A DNA stretch of 6,215 bases from CAZUVQ01 sp964623915 (GTDB lineage: Bacteria > Bacillota > Clostridia > UMGS1883 > UMGS1540). The DNA lies in the NCBI GenBank assembly GCA_964623915.1, contig CAZUVQ010000095.1, positions 1 through 6,215 on the forward strand. The letters run 5' to 3'. This document shows positions 1 through 5,631 of this stretch, one piece after another; positions within the stretch are counted from its first letter, which is position 1, and each line of letters opens with the position of its first letter. Under the pieces are notes generated by a model. That model did no database searches. It worked only from the letters and a program-made list of their open reading frames with translations, and had not been told where the DNA came from. The translations under genes and the position numbers were made by a program.

Positions 1-85
1 AATAAAGGGAATTTTAAGTTTTTGTTAGGAGTACTGTATATACTATTTCGGAAACTACAATAAAAAAGGCATTAAAAAAAGAAAA

Positions 86-295
86 TTACTTTTCTTTATT
101 TTCTATTTTTATTAATTCGTTAGGAGTACAATTCAATAATCTACAAAACTCCTCCAAATATTTAAATGAAATTAATGAGGTTTCTCCTCTAATAATTCTA
201 TTCATATTTCTTGATGTAACATTCATACTTTGGCATAACCAATATTTGCTTTTATTATTTTTTTTTAAAAGTTCTTCAATATTTAATTTTATCAT
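86..295 (-). CDS. Small Cro/CI (XRE)-type helix-turn-helix regulator, 69 aa
   Basis: Likely a cytoplasmic DNA-binding repressor or activator. The frame is open upstream to 559, but that extension is hydrophobic low-complexity sequence antisense to the next gene; I start at the ATG at 295, which has an SD (GGTGA, 301-305) at good spacing. The protein is essentially one XRE domain: helix 1 about residues 6-12, the helix-turn-helix in SKYWLCQSMNVTSRNMNRIIRG split over about 16-37, and a C-terminal half with LEEFCRLLNCTPNELIKI-like features (47-64) that is the typical ending of short Cro/CI proteins (LNCTPNEL is characteristic). There is no separate ligand or oligomerisation domain. It is divergent from the PH-like gene at 408, with 112 bp between the starts, so it probably controls itself and that gene. 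Specific target unknown. Confidence 0.85.
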   Translation of the reverse strand: MIKLNIEELLKKNNKSKYWLCQSMNVTSRNMNRIIRGETSLISFKYLEEFCRLLNCTPNELIKIENKEK

Positions 296-311
296 TTCTA
301 TCACCAAGTTA

Positions 312-387
312 ATTGTATAAAATATGATAAATATAAATAAGATACTTGCATTACCCATATAAATTATAATATAATGGTATTGTATAA
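312..387. repeat. Pair of 9-bp direct repeats (ATTGTATAA) in the divergent intergenic region
   Basis: ATTGTATAA occurs exactly at 312-320 and again at 379-387. One copy lies just upstream of the regulator's SD on the minus strand and the other just upstream of the SD of the 408 gene. This position in a shared control region next to a Cro/CI-type gene makes them candidate operator elements, but in such AT-rich DNA chance similarity is possible. Confidence 0.35.
346..375 (+). promoter_or_regulatory. Probable sigma-A promoter for the 408-989 gene
   Basis: A perfect -10 TATAAT at 370-375 sits 18 bp downstream of TTGCAT (346-351), a weak -35 (only TTG matches). The predicted start of transcription near 382 leaves a leader of about 25 nt containing the SD GGAGGAG (391-397). 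The weak -35 would suit a promoter controlled by the adjacent regulator. No convincing promoter for the minus-strand regulator could be picked in the same interval. Confidence 0.5.
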
Positions 388-407
388 GTGGGAGGAGAGA
401 AAAAAGA

Positions 408-989
408 ATGATTATATTAGACATATTAACATTTTTAATCACTTTAGGCATATTTGTATTACCAATATATTTGATTGTAAAGAAAGTTAAAAAAGGTAAA
501 GCTTTAAATGAGAATGGAACTATTAAAGAAATAGTAAAGAAAGAAAAAGTATATGACAAAATAGATATGACACATATCGCGGGAATAGATAATATTCAAA
601 AGACACAAGATTGTAAAATTATCTTATATGCAGATAAAATAAATATTTATTTTACAAAAAGTATGGAATTCAATGTTAAGAGTGAAAATATTAAAGGTAT
701 GAGTATAATATTAGCCAAAGATTTATTAGAAAAGAAAAAAAGTCCAGTTCTTCGTGGTATAGTTGGTAATGTTATAGCTGGTCCTGGTGGTTTAATATTA
801 GGCGGAATGTCGGGTTTAAATAAAGGTAGTAAAAGCGAATATGTTTTAATTATTAATTATTTATCAAAAAATGAAGAAGAAAAATCATTAGTGTTTGGAA
901 TTAAATATGGAAAAGTATTGGCTGAAAACTTCATTAAAAAATTTGAAAAGATAAATAATAAAAGCATGAAAATTGATGTAGAATTATAA
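408..989 (+). CDS. Membrane-anchored protein with PH-like, glycine-rich C-terminal domain
   Basis: Residues about 3-25 form one transmembrane segment followed by a KKVKKGK positive stretch, so the rest (about 168 residues) should be cytoplasmic. From about residue 57 the sequence follows a pattern I know from many small Firmicute and phage proteins: an initial GI-x-N beta strand, DKINIYF, a charged EKKKS linker (108-112), then a glycine zipper (GIVGNVIAGPGG to LILGGMSG, 117-136), a lysine-rich turn, YVLIINYLS (145-153) and LVFGIKYGKVLAENFIKKFEK. This family is usually described as bacterial PH-like and is often found in prophage lysogeny regions and near repressors, as here. Function is unknown. 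ATG 408 has SD GGAGG at 391-395, a rather long 12-nt gap. Transcribed alone: a terminator overlaps its stop codon. Confidence 0.85.
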   Translation: MIILDILTFLITLGIFVLPIYLIVKKVKKGKALNENGTIKEIVKKEKVYDKIDMTHIAGIDNIQKTQDCKIILYADKINIYFTKSMEFNVKSENIKGMSIILAKDLLEKKKSPVLRGIVGNVIAGPGGLILGGMSGLNKGSKSEYVLIINYLSKNEEEKSLVFGIKYGKVLAENFIKKFEKINNKSMKIDVEL

Positions 990-1015
990 GTCTAATAAAT
1001 ATGTTAGACTTTTTT
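988..1015 (+). terminator. Intrinsic terminator of the PH-like gene
   Basis: An 8-bp perfect stem, AAGTCTAA (988-995) with TTAGACTT (1004-1011), an 8-nt loop, and a run of six T (1010-1015). The stem begins inside the TAA stop codon of the upstream gene. Confidence 0.85.
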
Positions 1016-1140
1016 AATGTAAATGATGGCTTATTTGCTATAAATGAAGCTGTATTTTAAGAGTTATAATAATACTAAATAAAAATATATGGAAATGCAT
1101 TTGAATGGCTATATGCTAAGTATTTGCTTAATAAAGCGAT

Positions 1141-1169
1141 TTGAGAATTGCTAATAAAGAATATATAAT
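1141..1169 (+). promoter_or_regulatory. Strong sigma-A promoter for the macro-domain gene
   Basis: TTGAGA (1141-1146, five of six consensus bases) and TATAAT (1164-1169, perfect) are separated by the ideal 17 bp. The predicted transcription start, around 1175-1177, falls right at the SD GGGTGA (1176-1181), giving a leader of only about 10 nt. The TTG at 1141, which could be mistaken for an alternative start codon of the next gene, is therefore the -35 box. Confidence 0.8.
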
Positions 1170-1185
1170 TAATTTGGGTGATAGA

Positions 1186-1701
1186 ATGGGTAAGTTTAAT
1201 ATATTATATGGGGATATATTTGATTATTTAGAGGGAATGGATGCTATTATTAATTCAAATAACCAATATATGATTTATGGTAGTGGTATATGTGGGCAAA
1301 TATATAAAAGGGCAGGTAAAGAGAAGTTAGAAGAATATTGTAGAAATAATTTTAAAAAGAATATGAAAGTTAATGAGGTTAGAATAACACCAGGGTTTAA
1401 TTTAGGAATAGAGATAATTCATATTTATTGTCCTAAAGTTTATGAGAGTAAAGAACCCTTAAAAGAATTATTAGAAAGCTACGAAAATATATTTGAAATT
1501 GCTAAAGAAAGAAATTATAAAAATATTATATCTTCTAGCTTAGGAACTGGAATACACGGATATAAACATAATGAAATAGCAAAAGAAATTATTAATATGA
1601 TTAAAAAAGCAGTTAATATATATGATGTAAATTTTAATTTTATATTAACTAATAAAGAGACTTTCAAAATATATAATCATTATTATAAATACTACATTTA
1701 A
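1186..1701 (+). CDS. Stand-alone macro-domain protein (ADP-ribose binding), 171 aa
   Basis: Macro domains bind ADP-ribose or its derivatives and some remove ADP-ribose from proteins or nucleic acids; this one should be cytoplasmic. The order of motifs is right: ILYGDIF (6-12; canonical GDI), INSNNQYMIYGSGICGQIYKR within 22-42 (the NAAN-x-GGGVxGAI equivalent, here N23-S-N-N26 and G32/G34/G37), IIHIYCPK (77-84), and SSSLGTGIHGY (116-126), the phosphate-binding loop, followed by an AxEII helix. It is as long as a single macro domain, with no fused enzyme. The first loop departs from the usual GGG, so catalytic activity is uncertain while the fold is likely. ATG 1186 is chosen over the in-frame TTG 1141 because of the SD GGGTGA at 1176 and because 1141 is the -35 box. 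No ADP-ribosyltransferase gene is adjacent. No T-run terminator follows, so some read-through into the next operon is possible. Confidence 0.85.
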   Translation: MGKFNILYGDIFDYLEGMDAIINSNNQYMIYGSGICGQIYKRAGKEKLEEYCRNNFKKNMKVNEVRITPGFNLGIEIIHIYCPKVYESKEPLKELLESYENIFEIAKERNYKNIISSSLGTGIHGYKHNEIAKEIINMIKKAVNIYDVNFNFILTNKETFKIYNHYYKYYI

Positions 1702-1732
1702 CAACATAACTTTTTGAATCTGTTATAAAAAA

Positions 1733-1754
1733 ATACTAAATAGTATGGTATAAT
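1733..1754 (+). promoter_or_regulatory. Extended -10 promoter with overlapping palindrome, start of the 1783-4367 operon
   Basis: TGGTATAAT at 1746-1754 is an extended -10 (TGn plus perfect TATAAT); no good -35 is present at the right distance. A 5-bp inverted repeat, ATACT (1733-1737) and AGTAT (1742-1746), abuts and overlaps the TG, so a bound protein there would block polymerase. This is the only evident promoter for the four-gene operon. Confidence 0.6.
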
Positions 1755-1782
1755 TTTATTAAAGAAAAGGAATGTGATTTTA

Positions 1783-1995
1783 GTGAAGATAGGGTTTAGG
1801 ACGCCAAGTATATCAAAAAGTCTTAGAGCAATGACAACGGGTAGAGTTAAAAGAAGTGTGAAAAGGACAATCAATCCTTTATATGGAAAGAAGAACATCG
1901 GACTTATAACAAATCCAAAGAAATCAGTTTATAATAGGGTTTATAAAAGAACAACAATAGGTTTATTAGATATAATTAAAAAAATTTTGAAGTAG
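1783..1995 (+). CDS. Very basic small protein, 70 aa, phage/plasmid-type hypothetical
   Basis: First gene of the operon. I count 19 Lys/Arg and a single acidic residue (D63) in 70 residues, so it probably binds nucleic acid or a negatively charged membrane; no transmembrane segment or signal peptide. The pattern KIGFRTPS at the N terminus, TTGRVKRSVKR (18-28), NPLYGKK (31-37), NPKKSVYNRVY (44-54) and KRTTIG (55-60) matches, from memory, a family of uncharacterised short proteins or N-terminal modules in Firmicute prophages and plasmids; no function is known to me. GTG 1783 is preferred to the in-frame GTG at 1774, which lies within the SD-like AGGAATGTGAT (1768-1778). Only 10 nt separate its TAG from the next ATG, indicating cotranslation. 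Confidence 0.7.
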   Translation: MKIGFRTPSISKSLRAMTTGRVKRSVKRTINPLYGKKNIGLITNPKKSVYNRVYKRTTIGLLDIIKKILK

Positions 1996-2005
1996 TGAGG
2001 AATTT

Positions 2006-2917
2006 ATGAGGAAAGTATTTTTAGCGATTATTATATTCATTTTAGGAATAAGTTCGGTTTATGCTACTCCTGAATTCCTTCGTAAAGATTCAATAAAAAC
2101 TTGTAATGGTAATTTATATGGACAACATAGTAGTGATAATCATTGGCACAAAGCAGTTTTAAATGATGATGGTGGATATAATGCAGTTGGAGACCCAATA
2201 TATTCTGATCCTTGTGGTGGTAGCGTAGAAAATGAAACTCCAATAGTAGAAGATGAGACTCCAATAGTGGAAAACAAAACCCCAGCAATAACAAATTCTG
2301 TTGTTAGTAAAAGTAGTGATAATTCTTTATTAAAATTATTAGTAAATGGTGAAGAAATAACGATTTCGGATAATATGTCATATACAACAAACGATACATC
2401 CGTAACATTAGTTGCAACTCCAACAGATAATAAAGCTACTATTGAATATGACAAGTATATAAGTTTAATTATTGGAGAAAACGAAGTAGACATAATTGTT
2501 AAGTCTGAAAGTGGTATTTCAAAAACATATTTATTAAATATTAAAAGAGAATCTAAATTAAGTTCAAATACTAAAATTGTTATAAAGGTTGATAACGAAA
2601 TAATTCAATTTGATAATTTTATTAATAAAGAAGTAATAAATGTTAATAATTCAGTTAGTAAAATAGATTTAACATATGAAATAGAAGATGAAAAAACAAA
2701 GGTAGAAATATTAAATAACAATAATTTAAAAGAAGGAAATAATGAAATCGTTTTAATTACAACTTCAGAGGATGGAACAAAACAAGAATATAAAATAAAT
2801 GTATATAGATATTCAAAGGCGGAAGATATAATTTATGGAGTTGTTGGTTTTGGTGTCTTGGGGGGTATTGGATATGGTGCTTTTAGAATTATAAAAAAAC
2901 GAAAAAAGTTATTATAA
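2006..2917 (+). CDS. Secreted, membrane-anchored protein with Cys/His module and two cadherin-like beta-sandwich repeats
   Basis: Residues 1-20 are a signal peptide (MRK, hydrophobic core, SVYA then TP, a good signal peptidase I site). Residues about 30-70 form a module with C33, YGQH (38-41), HWH (46-48), GDPIYSDPC (62-70); the paired cysteines and clustered histidines resemble YHYH-like extracellular modules and might bind a metal (inference). A linker carries three ETPIV-type heptads (75-95). Residues about 106-181 match the cadherin-like beta-sandwich pattern (LLKLLVNG, ATPTDNKATI, GENEVDIIVKSESG, KTYLLNIKR); about 188-268 is a more divergent second copy (EGNNEIVLITTSEDGTKQEYKINVYR split over 243-268). 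Residues about 275-296 form a transmembrane helix with a KKRKK tail, so the body faces outward; there is no LPXTG. SD GAGG at 1997-2000. It could be an adhesin, a receptor or a substrate of the protease encoded next. Confidence 0.85.
   Translation: MRKVFLAIIIFILGISSVYATPEFLRKDSIKTCNGNLYGQHSSDNHWHKAVLNDDGGYNAVGDPIYSDPCGGSVENETPIVEDETPIVENKTPAITNSVVSKSSDNSLLKLLVNGEEITISDNMSYTTNDTSVTLVATPTDNKATIEYDKYISLIIGENEVDIIVKSESGISKTYLLNIKRESKLSSNTKIVIKVDNEIIQFDNFINKEVINVNNSVSKIDLTYEIEDEKTKVEILNNNNLKEGNNEIVLITTSEDGTKQEYKINVYRYSKAEDIIYGVVGFGVLGGIGYGAFRIIKKRKKLL
2228..2290 (+). repeat. Three in-frame 21-bp repeats encoding an E-x-(E/K)-TP heptad linker
   Basis: Units 2228-2248, 2249-2269 and 2270-2290. The first two agree at 18 of 21 positions (protein ENETPIV and EDETPIV); the third is diverged (ENKTPAI). 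This is the acidic, proline-containing linker between the Cys/His module and the first beta-sandwich repeat; copy number may vary between strains. Confidence 0.7.
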
Positions 2918-2938
2918 TGTGAGGTGAAACTGTTAATA

Positions 2939-3622
2939 ATGAGTGATGAATTAAGTGCTAATGGGAAAAAACCGATTATGGTTACTATAAGAAAGAAAAA
3001 AGCAAATAAATATTCAAAATATATTACTATATTATCAATTGTAATTTTTATATGTTTTTGTTTCTTATTGCCAAAAATTCTATTTTCAACTAATATTGAA
3101 ACCATTAAAGATTCCGTTGTTATGATTGAAATATATGATGACAATAATGACTTGATTGCAACAGGAAGCGGAGTTTGTATATTTAAAAAGAATTATATTA
3201 TAACCAACTTTCATGTTATAGAAGATGCCTCGGAAATAGAAATAATCACAAATAACAACGAGAGATATTATGTTAAAAGAATACTAATAACCGATTCAGA
3301 AGAAGATTTAGCTCTATTAGAAACAACAGCATCTTTAAAACCAATAAAAATCGGACTTACTTCTGATATAAGTGTGGGAGATGAAATAAAAACTATTAGT
3401 AGCCCTAATGGAGAGTTAAATACTGTAACTACTGGGGAAATTACTGATTATGATGATAGATTCATAGTCATCTCAGCAGATATTTATCCAGGCAGTTCGG
3501 GTGGACTTTTATTAAATGAATTTAATAGAGTTATAGGAATTACTTCTGGTATTTTGGAAAACTATGGTAACTATGCAATTAACATTGATTATGTGGAAAC
3601 GCTTGAATCGAAAATAAAGTAA
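2939..3622 (+). CDS. Membrane-anchored trypsin/HtrA-like serine protease lacking a PDZ domain, 227 aa
   Basis: Serine endopeptidase of the trypsin-like (S1, HtrA/DegP-related) fold. A basic N terminus (IRKKKANKYSK, 17-27) precedes a transmembrane segment at about 29-50, so the catalytic domain should be outside the cytoplasmic membrane. All triad residues are visible: H92 in TNFHVIED, D123 in DSEEDLALLE, and S187 in YPGSSGGLL (the usual GNSGGP is GSSGGL here). GSGVCIF (76-82) and the terminal NYAINIDYV strand (211-219) fit the fold. HtrA proteins normally continue into one or two PDZ domains; this ends right after the protease domain. The start is ATG 2939; GTG 2924 is in frame but lies inside the SD GAGGTG (2921-2926), which leaves a long 12-nt gap, so a CTG start at 2930 is not excluded. 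It directly follows the surface-protein gene, which may be its substrate or partner (inference). Confidence 0.9.
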   Translation: MSDELSANGKKPIMVTIRKKKANKYSKYITILSIVIFICFCFLLPKILFSTNIETIKDSVVMIEIYDDNNDLIATGSGVCIFKKNYIITNFHVIEDASEIEIITNNNERYYVKRILITDSEEDLALLETTASLKPIKIGLTSDISVGDEIKTISSPNGELNTVTTGEITDYDDRFIVISADIYPGSSGGLLLNEFNRVIGITSGILENYGNYAINIDYVETLESKIK

Positions 3623-3641
3623 TATTTGTAGGAGGAAATAA

Positions 3642-4367
3642 ATGGAAGAAAAAATCATAAGAAACGTTAGATTTAATAATATTAAAACATTAATACTTTT
3701 TATTATTTTAGGACTTATTCCAAACATTGGGTTTTTCACTTCTTTAATTGGAGAAATGGGAGAAAATACGACATTATATCTTATAATTTTTGGAGCACTG
3801 GCAGTTTTAATAGACTATTTGATTATAAAAAATTTAGTTGTCGTAATTAATCCCTTGTCTAGTAATGTATTTAAAAAATATGGTAGCCCAAAAGAATTAG
3901 CAAAAATATTAGATGAAATTGAATCTACAAAGGAATTTGAAGATAAACGTTTGATAATCTCAAAAAATTACGTTATGGAAAAAAAAGATTATGAAAGTAT
4001 TTTAGCTTTTGACAATGTTCTTGCAATACATAAAGAAGTACACAAAACGAATGGTGCTATTGATGGTTATAGGGTTGTTATTACAGACAAGTACGGATTT
4101 GAAACTAAATATTTTTACGGAAGTTCAAAAAAAGAACAAGATAAAGTCGATTCTCTTATAATGTATATTGGTTCTAAATGTAAAAATGCGGAGTTTGGTT
4201 ATACAAAACAAGCCCAACAACACGTTAGAAATAATCGAGTTGAGTTGGTTGACAAGAATAAAGAAAATTATGTTTGTCCAGATTGTAACGAACCTATTAT
4301 ATATAATGAAAAATTTTGCAAAAGTTGTGGTTGTAAATTAAATTGGGATAATGATAAAGAAGATTAA
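3642..4367 (+). CDS. Two-TM membrane protein with cytoplasmic PH-like middle region and C-terminal zinc ribbon
   Basis: Residues about 15-36 and 45-68 are transmembrane helices; the N terminus (MEEKIIRNVR) and the long C-terminal part should both be cytoplasmic. Residues about 70-175 are mixed alpha/beta (LIISKNYVM, ILAFDNVLAIHKEVHK, GYRVVITDKYG), resembling the PH-like domains seen in many Firmicute two-TM proteins; that likeness is by pattern only. The C terminus is a zinc ribbon: C212-P-D-C215 and C226-K-S-C229, with an extra C231. ATG 3642 has a strong SD, AGGAGGA (3630-3636). It lies 19 bp after the protease stop and is the last gene of the operon, followed at once by a terminator. The catalytic or signalling role is unknown; zinc ribbons of this kind often mediate protein contacts or oligomer assembly. 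Confidence 0.8.
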   Translation: MEEKIIRNVRFNNIKTLILFIILGLIPNIGFFTSLIGEMGENTTLYLIIFGALAVLIDYLIIKNLVVVINPLSSNVFKKYGSPKELAKILDEIESTKEFEDKRLIISKNYVMEKKDYESILAFDNVLAIHKEVHKTNGAIDGYRVVITDKYGFETKYFYGSSKKEQDKVDSLIMYIGSKCKNAEFGYTKQAQQHVRNNRVELVDKNKENYVCPDCNEPIIYNEKFCKSCGCKLNWDNDKED

Positions 4368-4377
4368 AAATCAAATT

Positions 4378-4411
4378 AGTATATGCGATACCCTAGACAT
4401 ATACTTTTTTT
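4378..4411 (+). terminator. Intrinsic terminator closing the 1783-4367 operon
   Basis: An 8-bp perfect stem, AGTATATG (4378-4385) with CATATACT (4398-4405), a 12-nt loop, then seven T (4405-4411). It begins 10 nt after the stop codon of the zinc-ribbon gene. Confidence 0.8.
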
Positions 4412-4671
4412 ATGCTATAAATTACTTTATATGCTGCTATCTCTTATATTTTGATTTATAATTTCTTCCTTTAACATTAGGCAAAAATAGATATAAAAAG
4501 ATTAAGAATTTTTACAGATGATAAAATCCCTCTTAAATATTTTTAATAAATAGATAGCCAATGGATATATAATTCTATAATGTTTTTAAAATCATTAGCA
4601 TATTCAGAAATATATTTGGGTTCGGATATATGTGTATTATAAAAAAATATAATTTTTTGTGTTTATGGAAT
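4412..4671. other. Gene-free AT-rich intergenic stretch, possibly holding a decayed minus-strand gene
   Basis: No plus-strand gene with a start and SD is visible. On the minus strand one frame is open for 39 codons (4543-4662, stop TAA at 4543-4545) without any ATG, GTG or TTG, and after that stop the same frame stays open for 21 more codons to a stop at 4477-4479. The translation (for example HISEPKYISEYANDF, ELYIHWLSIY) looks protein-like, so this may be the worn 3' end of a lost gene. In DNA this AT-rich it can also be chance. Nothing else is identified here. Confidence 0.3.
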
Positions 4672-4702
4672 TTGAAAAAGTTTAATACTAATATGTTATA
4701 AT
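4672..4702 (+). promoter_or_regulatory. Promoter for the HEPN-like gene
   Basis: TTGAAA (4672-4677) and TATAAT (4697-4702) with a 19-bp spacer, rescued by an extended -10 TG at 4694-4695. Six bases after the -10 begins GGGAAGTGAT (4709-4718), the SD, so the leader is about 13 nt. The layout and sequence closely match the macro-gene promoter at 1141-1169. Confidence 0.7.
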
Positions 4703-4721
4703 TATTTTGGGAAGTGATACT

Positions 4722-5564
4722 GTGTTGAAAGATAAAGATAGATGGGTTAATGACATAAGAGTTTATATAGATATATTAATTAAAGCAAATGATAATTATA
4801 TAAAATTGATTGGATTAGATTGTATAGATAATATGTTTGAAATGGAAAGTAAATTTTTGGATTTATCTCGAAATATATCAATTTTGTTTCCAATAAAGCG
4901 AAGTAATGGAGATGTTAAAAAAAGCAATAATGAAAGTTTGTGGGAATTAAAGCATTACTTACCTTTTTTAGAAAATAGGTATGAAGAAATATTTAATAAT
5001 TTTAAAATTGATATGCACATTATAAAGTTGGTTAGAAATAAAATAGAACATTCACCACATCAAATAAGAAATATATCATCATCGAGTGGGAGTGGTAATG
5101 CAAATATGGATTTTCACAGTTATGAAAATTATTATGATAATGAATTATTTAATGAATTTTATAAAACAATTAAAGACATAGAACCAAGTGATGATATAGA
5201 GGTTAAAAAAGACCCTAATGGTGAAATATTAGAAATAACATATAAAAAAGAATTTAAAGTAATAAAAAGGGTTTTAATAGGCGAATTTAAAGATAAAAAT
5301 GGTGAAGATAGAAAAAGAGTAATTGAAATATATAAGATAGGAACATCAATAATAAAAGATATTTTGATTGCAATAAATAAAGTTTTTATTGAGATAATGA
5401 TTGAGATGAATAAATTTGCTGATTCTCTGGATGAAAAAGATAGGGATCATCCTTTTGTAGTTAAATATTGTAAGCCAGATTTTAATAAAATGAATGAAGT
5501 ACTCAAAAGTAATGACCTATATCTAATTAGTAAAATAATAAATCAAAACAAAAAATATATATAG
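4722..5564 (+). CDS. Uncharacterised helical cytoplasmic protein with a HEPN-type R-x4-H motif, 280 aa
   Basis: I do not recognise a named family for the whole protein. It is helix-rich, with no signal peptide or membrane segment. Helices about 5-55 and 75-100 lead to HIIKLVRNKIEHSPHQI (99-115), where R105-NKIE-H110 fits the R-x(4-6)-H signature of HEPN proteins, many of them RNases in toxin-antitoxin, abortive-infection and other defence systems; this is a motif match only. A serine/glycine-rich stretch (SSSSGSG, 119-125) then joins to a C-terminal part with beta strands (EILEITYKKEFKVIKRVL, FKDKNGEDRKRVIEIYKI) and two further helices. GTG 4722 is chosen: an in-frame TTG at 4707 overlaps the SD and predicted transcription start, while GTG 4722 lies 3 nt after AGTGAT, as ATG 1186 does after GGTGAT in the macro gene. 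TTG 4725 remains possible. It is monocistronic, between its own promoter and terminator. Confidence 0.75.
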   Translation: MLKDKDRWVNDIRVYIDILIKANDNYIKLIGLDCIDNMFEMESKFLDLSRNISILFPIKRSNGDVKKSNNESLWELKHYLPFLENRYEEIFNNFKIDMHIIKLVRNKIEHSPHQIRNISSSSGSGNANMDFHSYENYYDNELFNEFYKTIKDIEPSDDIEVKKDPNGEILEITYKKEFKVIKRVLIGEFKDKNGEDRKRVIEIYKIGTSIIKDILIAINKVFIEIMIEMNKFADSLDEKDRDHPFVVKYCKPDFNKMNEVLKSNDLYLISKIINQNKKYI

Positions 5565-5594
5565 TTATCTTATTTTATAAATGTTTACTTTTAC

Positions 5595-5630
5595 AAAGAC
5601 TTTAAATCAATATGATTTAGGTCTTTTTTT
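5595..5630 (+). terminator. Intrinsic terminator of the HEPN-like gene
   Basis: AAAGAC (5595-5600) pairs with GTCTTT (5621-5626) and TAAATC (5603-5608) with GATTTA (5614-5619), with a small bulge between and a 5-nt loop, followed by a T-run to 5630. It lies 30 nt after the stop codon. Confidence 0.85.
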
Positions 5631-5631
5631 G

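Noticed and set aside
36..43. GTATATAC palindrome near the left edge
   Set aside because: Eight bases of AT-rich palindrome without conserved context; no promoter or gene start to attach it to.
1..63. Plus-strand frame open from the window edge for 20 codons, ending TAA at 61-63
   Set aside because: It could be the tail of an upstream gene, but 20 open codons are expected fairly often by chance in such AT-rich DNA and no motif is visible.
86..559. 157-aa minus-strand open frame covering the regulator and its upstream region
   Set aside because: The first 88 codons are hydrophobic, antisense to the 408 gene and lack an SD; the real domain starts at the ATG at 295 with SD GGTGA.
1706..1726. 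ATAAC/GTTAT inverted repeat after the macro gene as a terminator
   Set aside because: Only 5 bp of stem and followed by A, not T, on the plus strand; not a usable intrinsic terminator.
1698..1898. 66-aa minus-strand frame
   Set aside because: Antisense shadow of the polybasic gene, whose plus-strand pattern, SD and operon placement are much better.
2064..2493. Minus-strand frames of 76 and 117 aa inside the surface-protein gene
   Set aside because: Antisense shadows; the plus frame has a signal peptide, repeats and domain pattern.
2833..3144. 103-aa minus-strand frame across the surface-protein/protease junction
   Set aside because: It is hydrophobic because it is antisense to the lysine-rich and TM-coding parts of real genes; no SD.
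3512..3739. 75-aa minus-strand frame
   Set aside because: Antisense to the protease 3' end and the zinc-ribbon gene 5' end, with no supporting signals.
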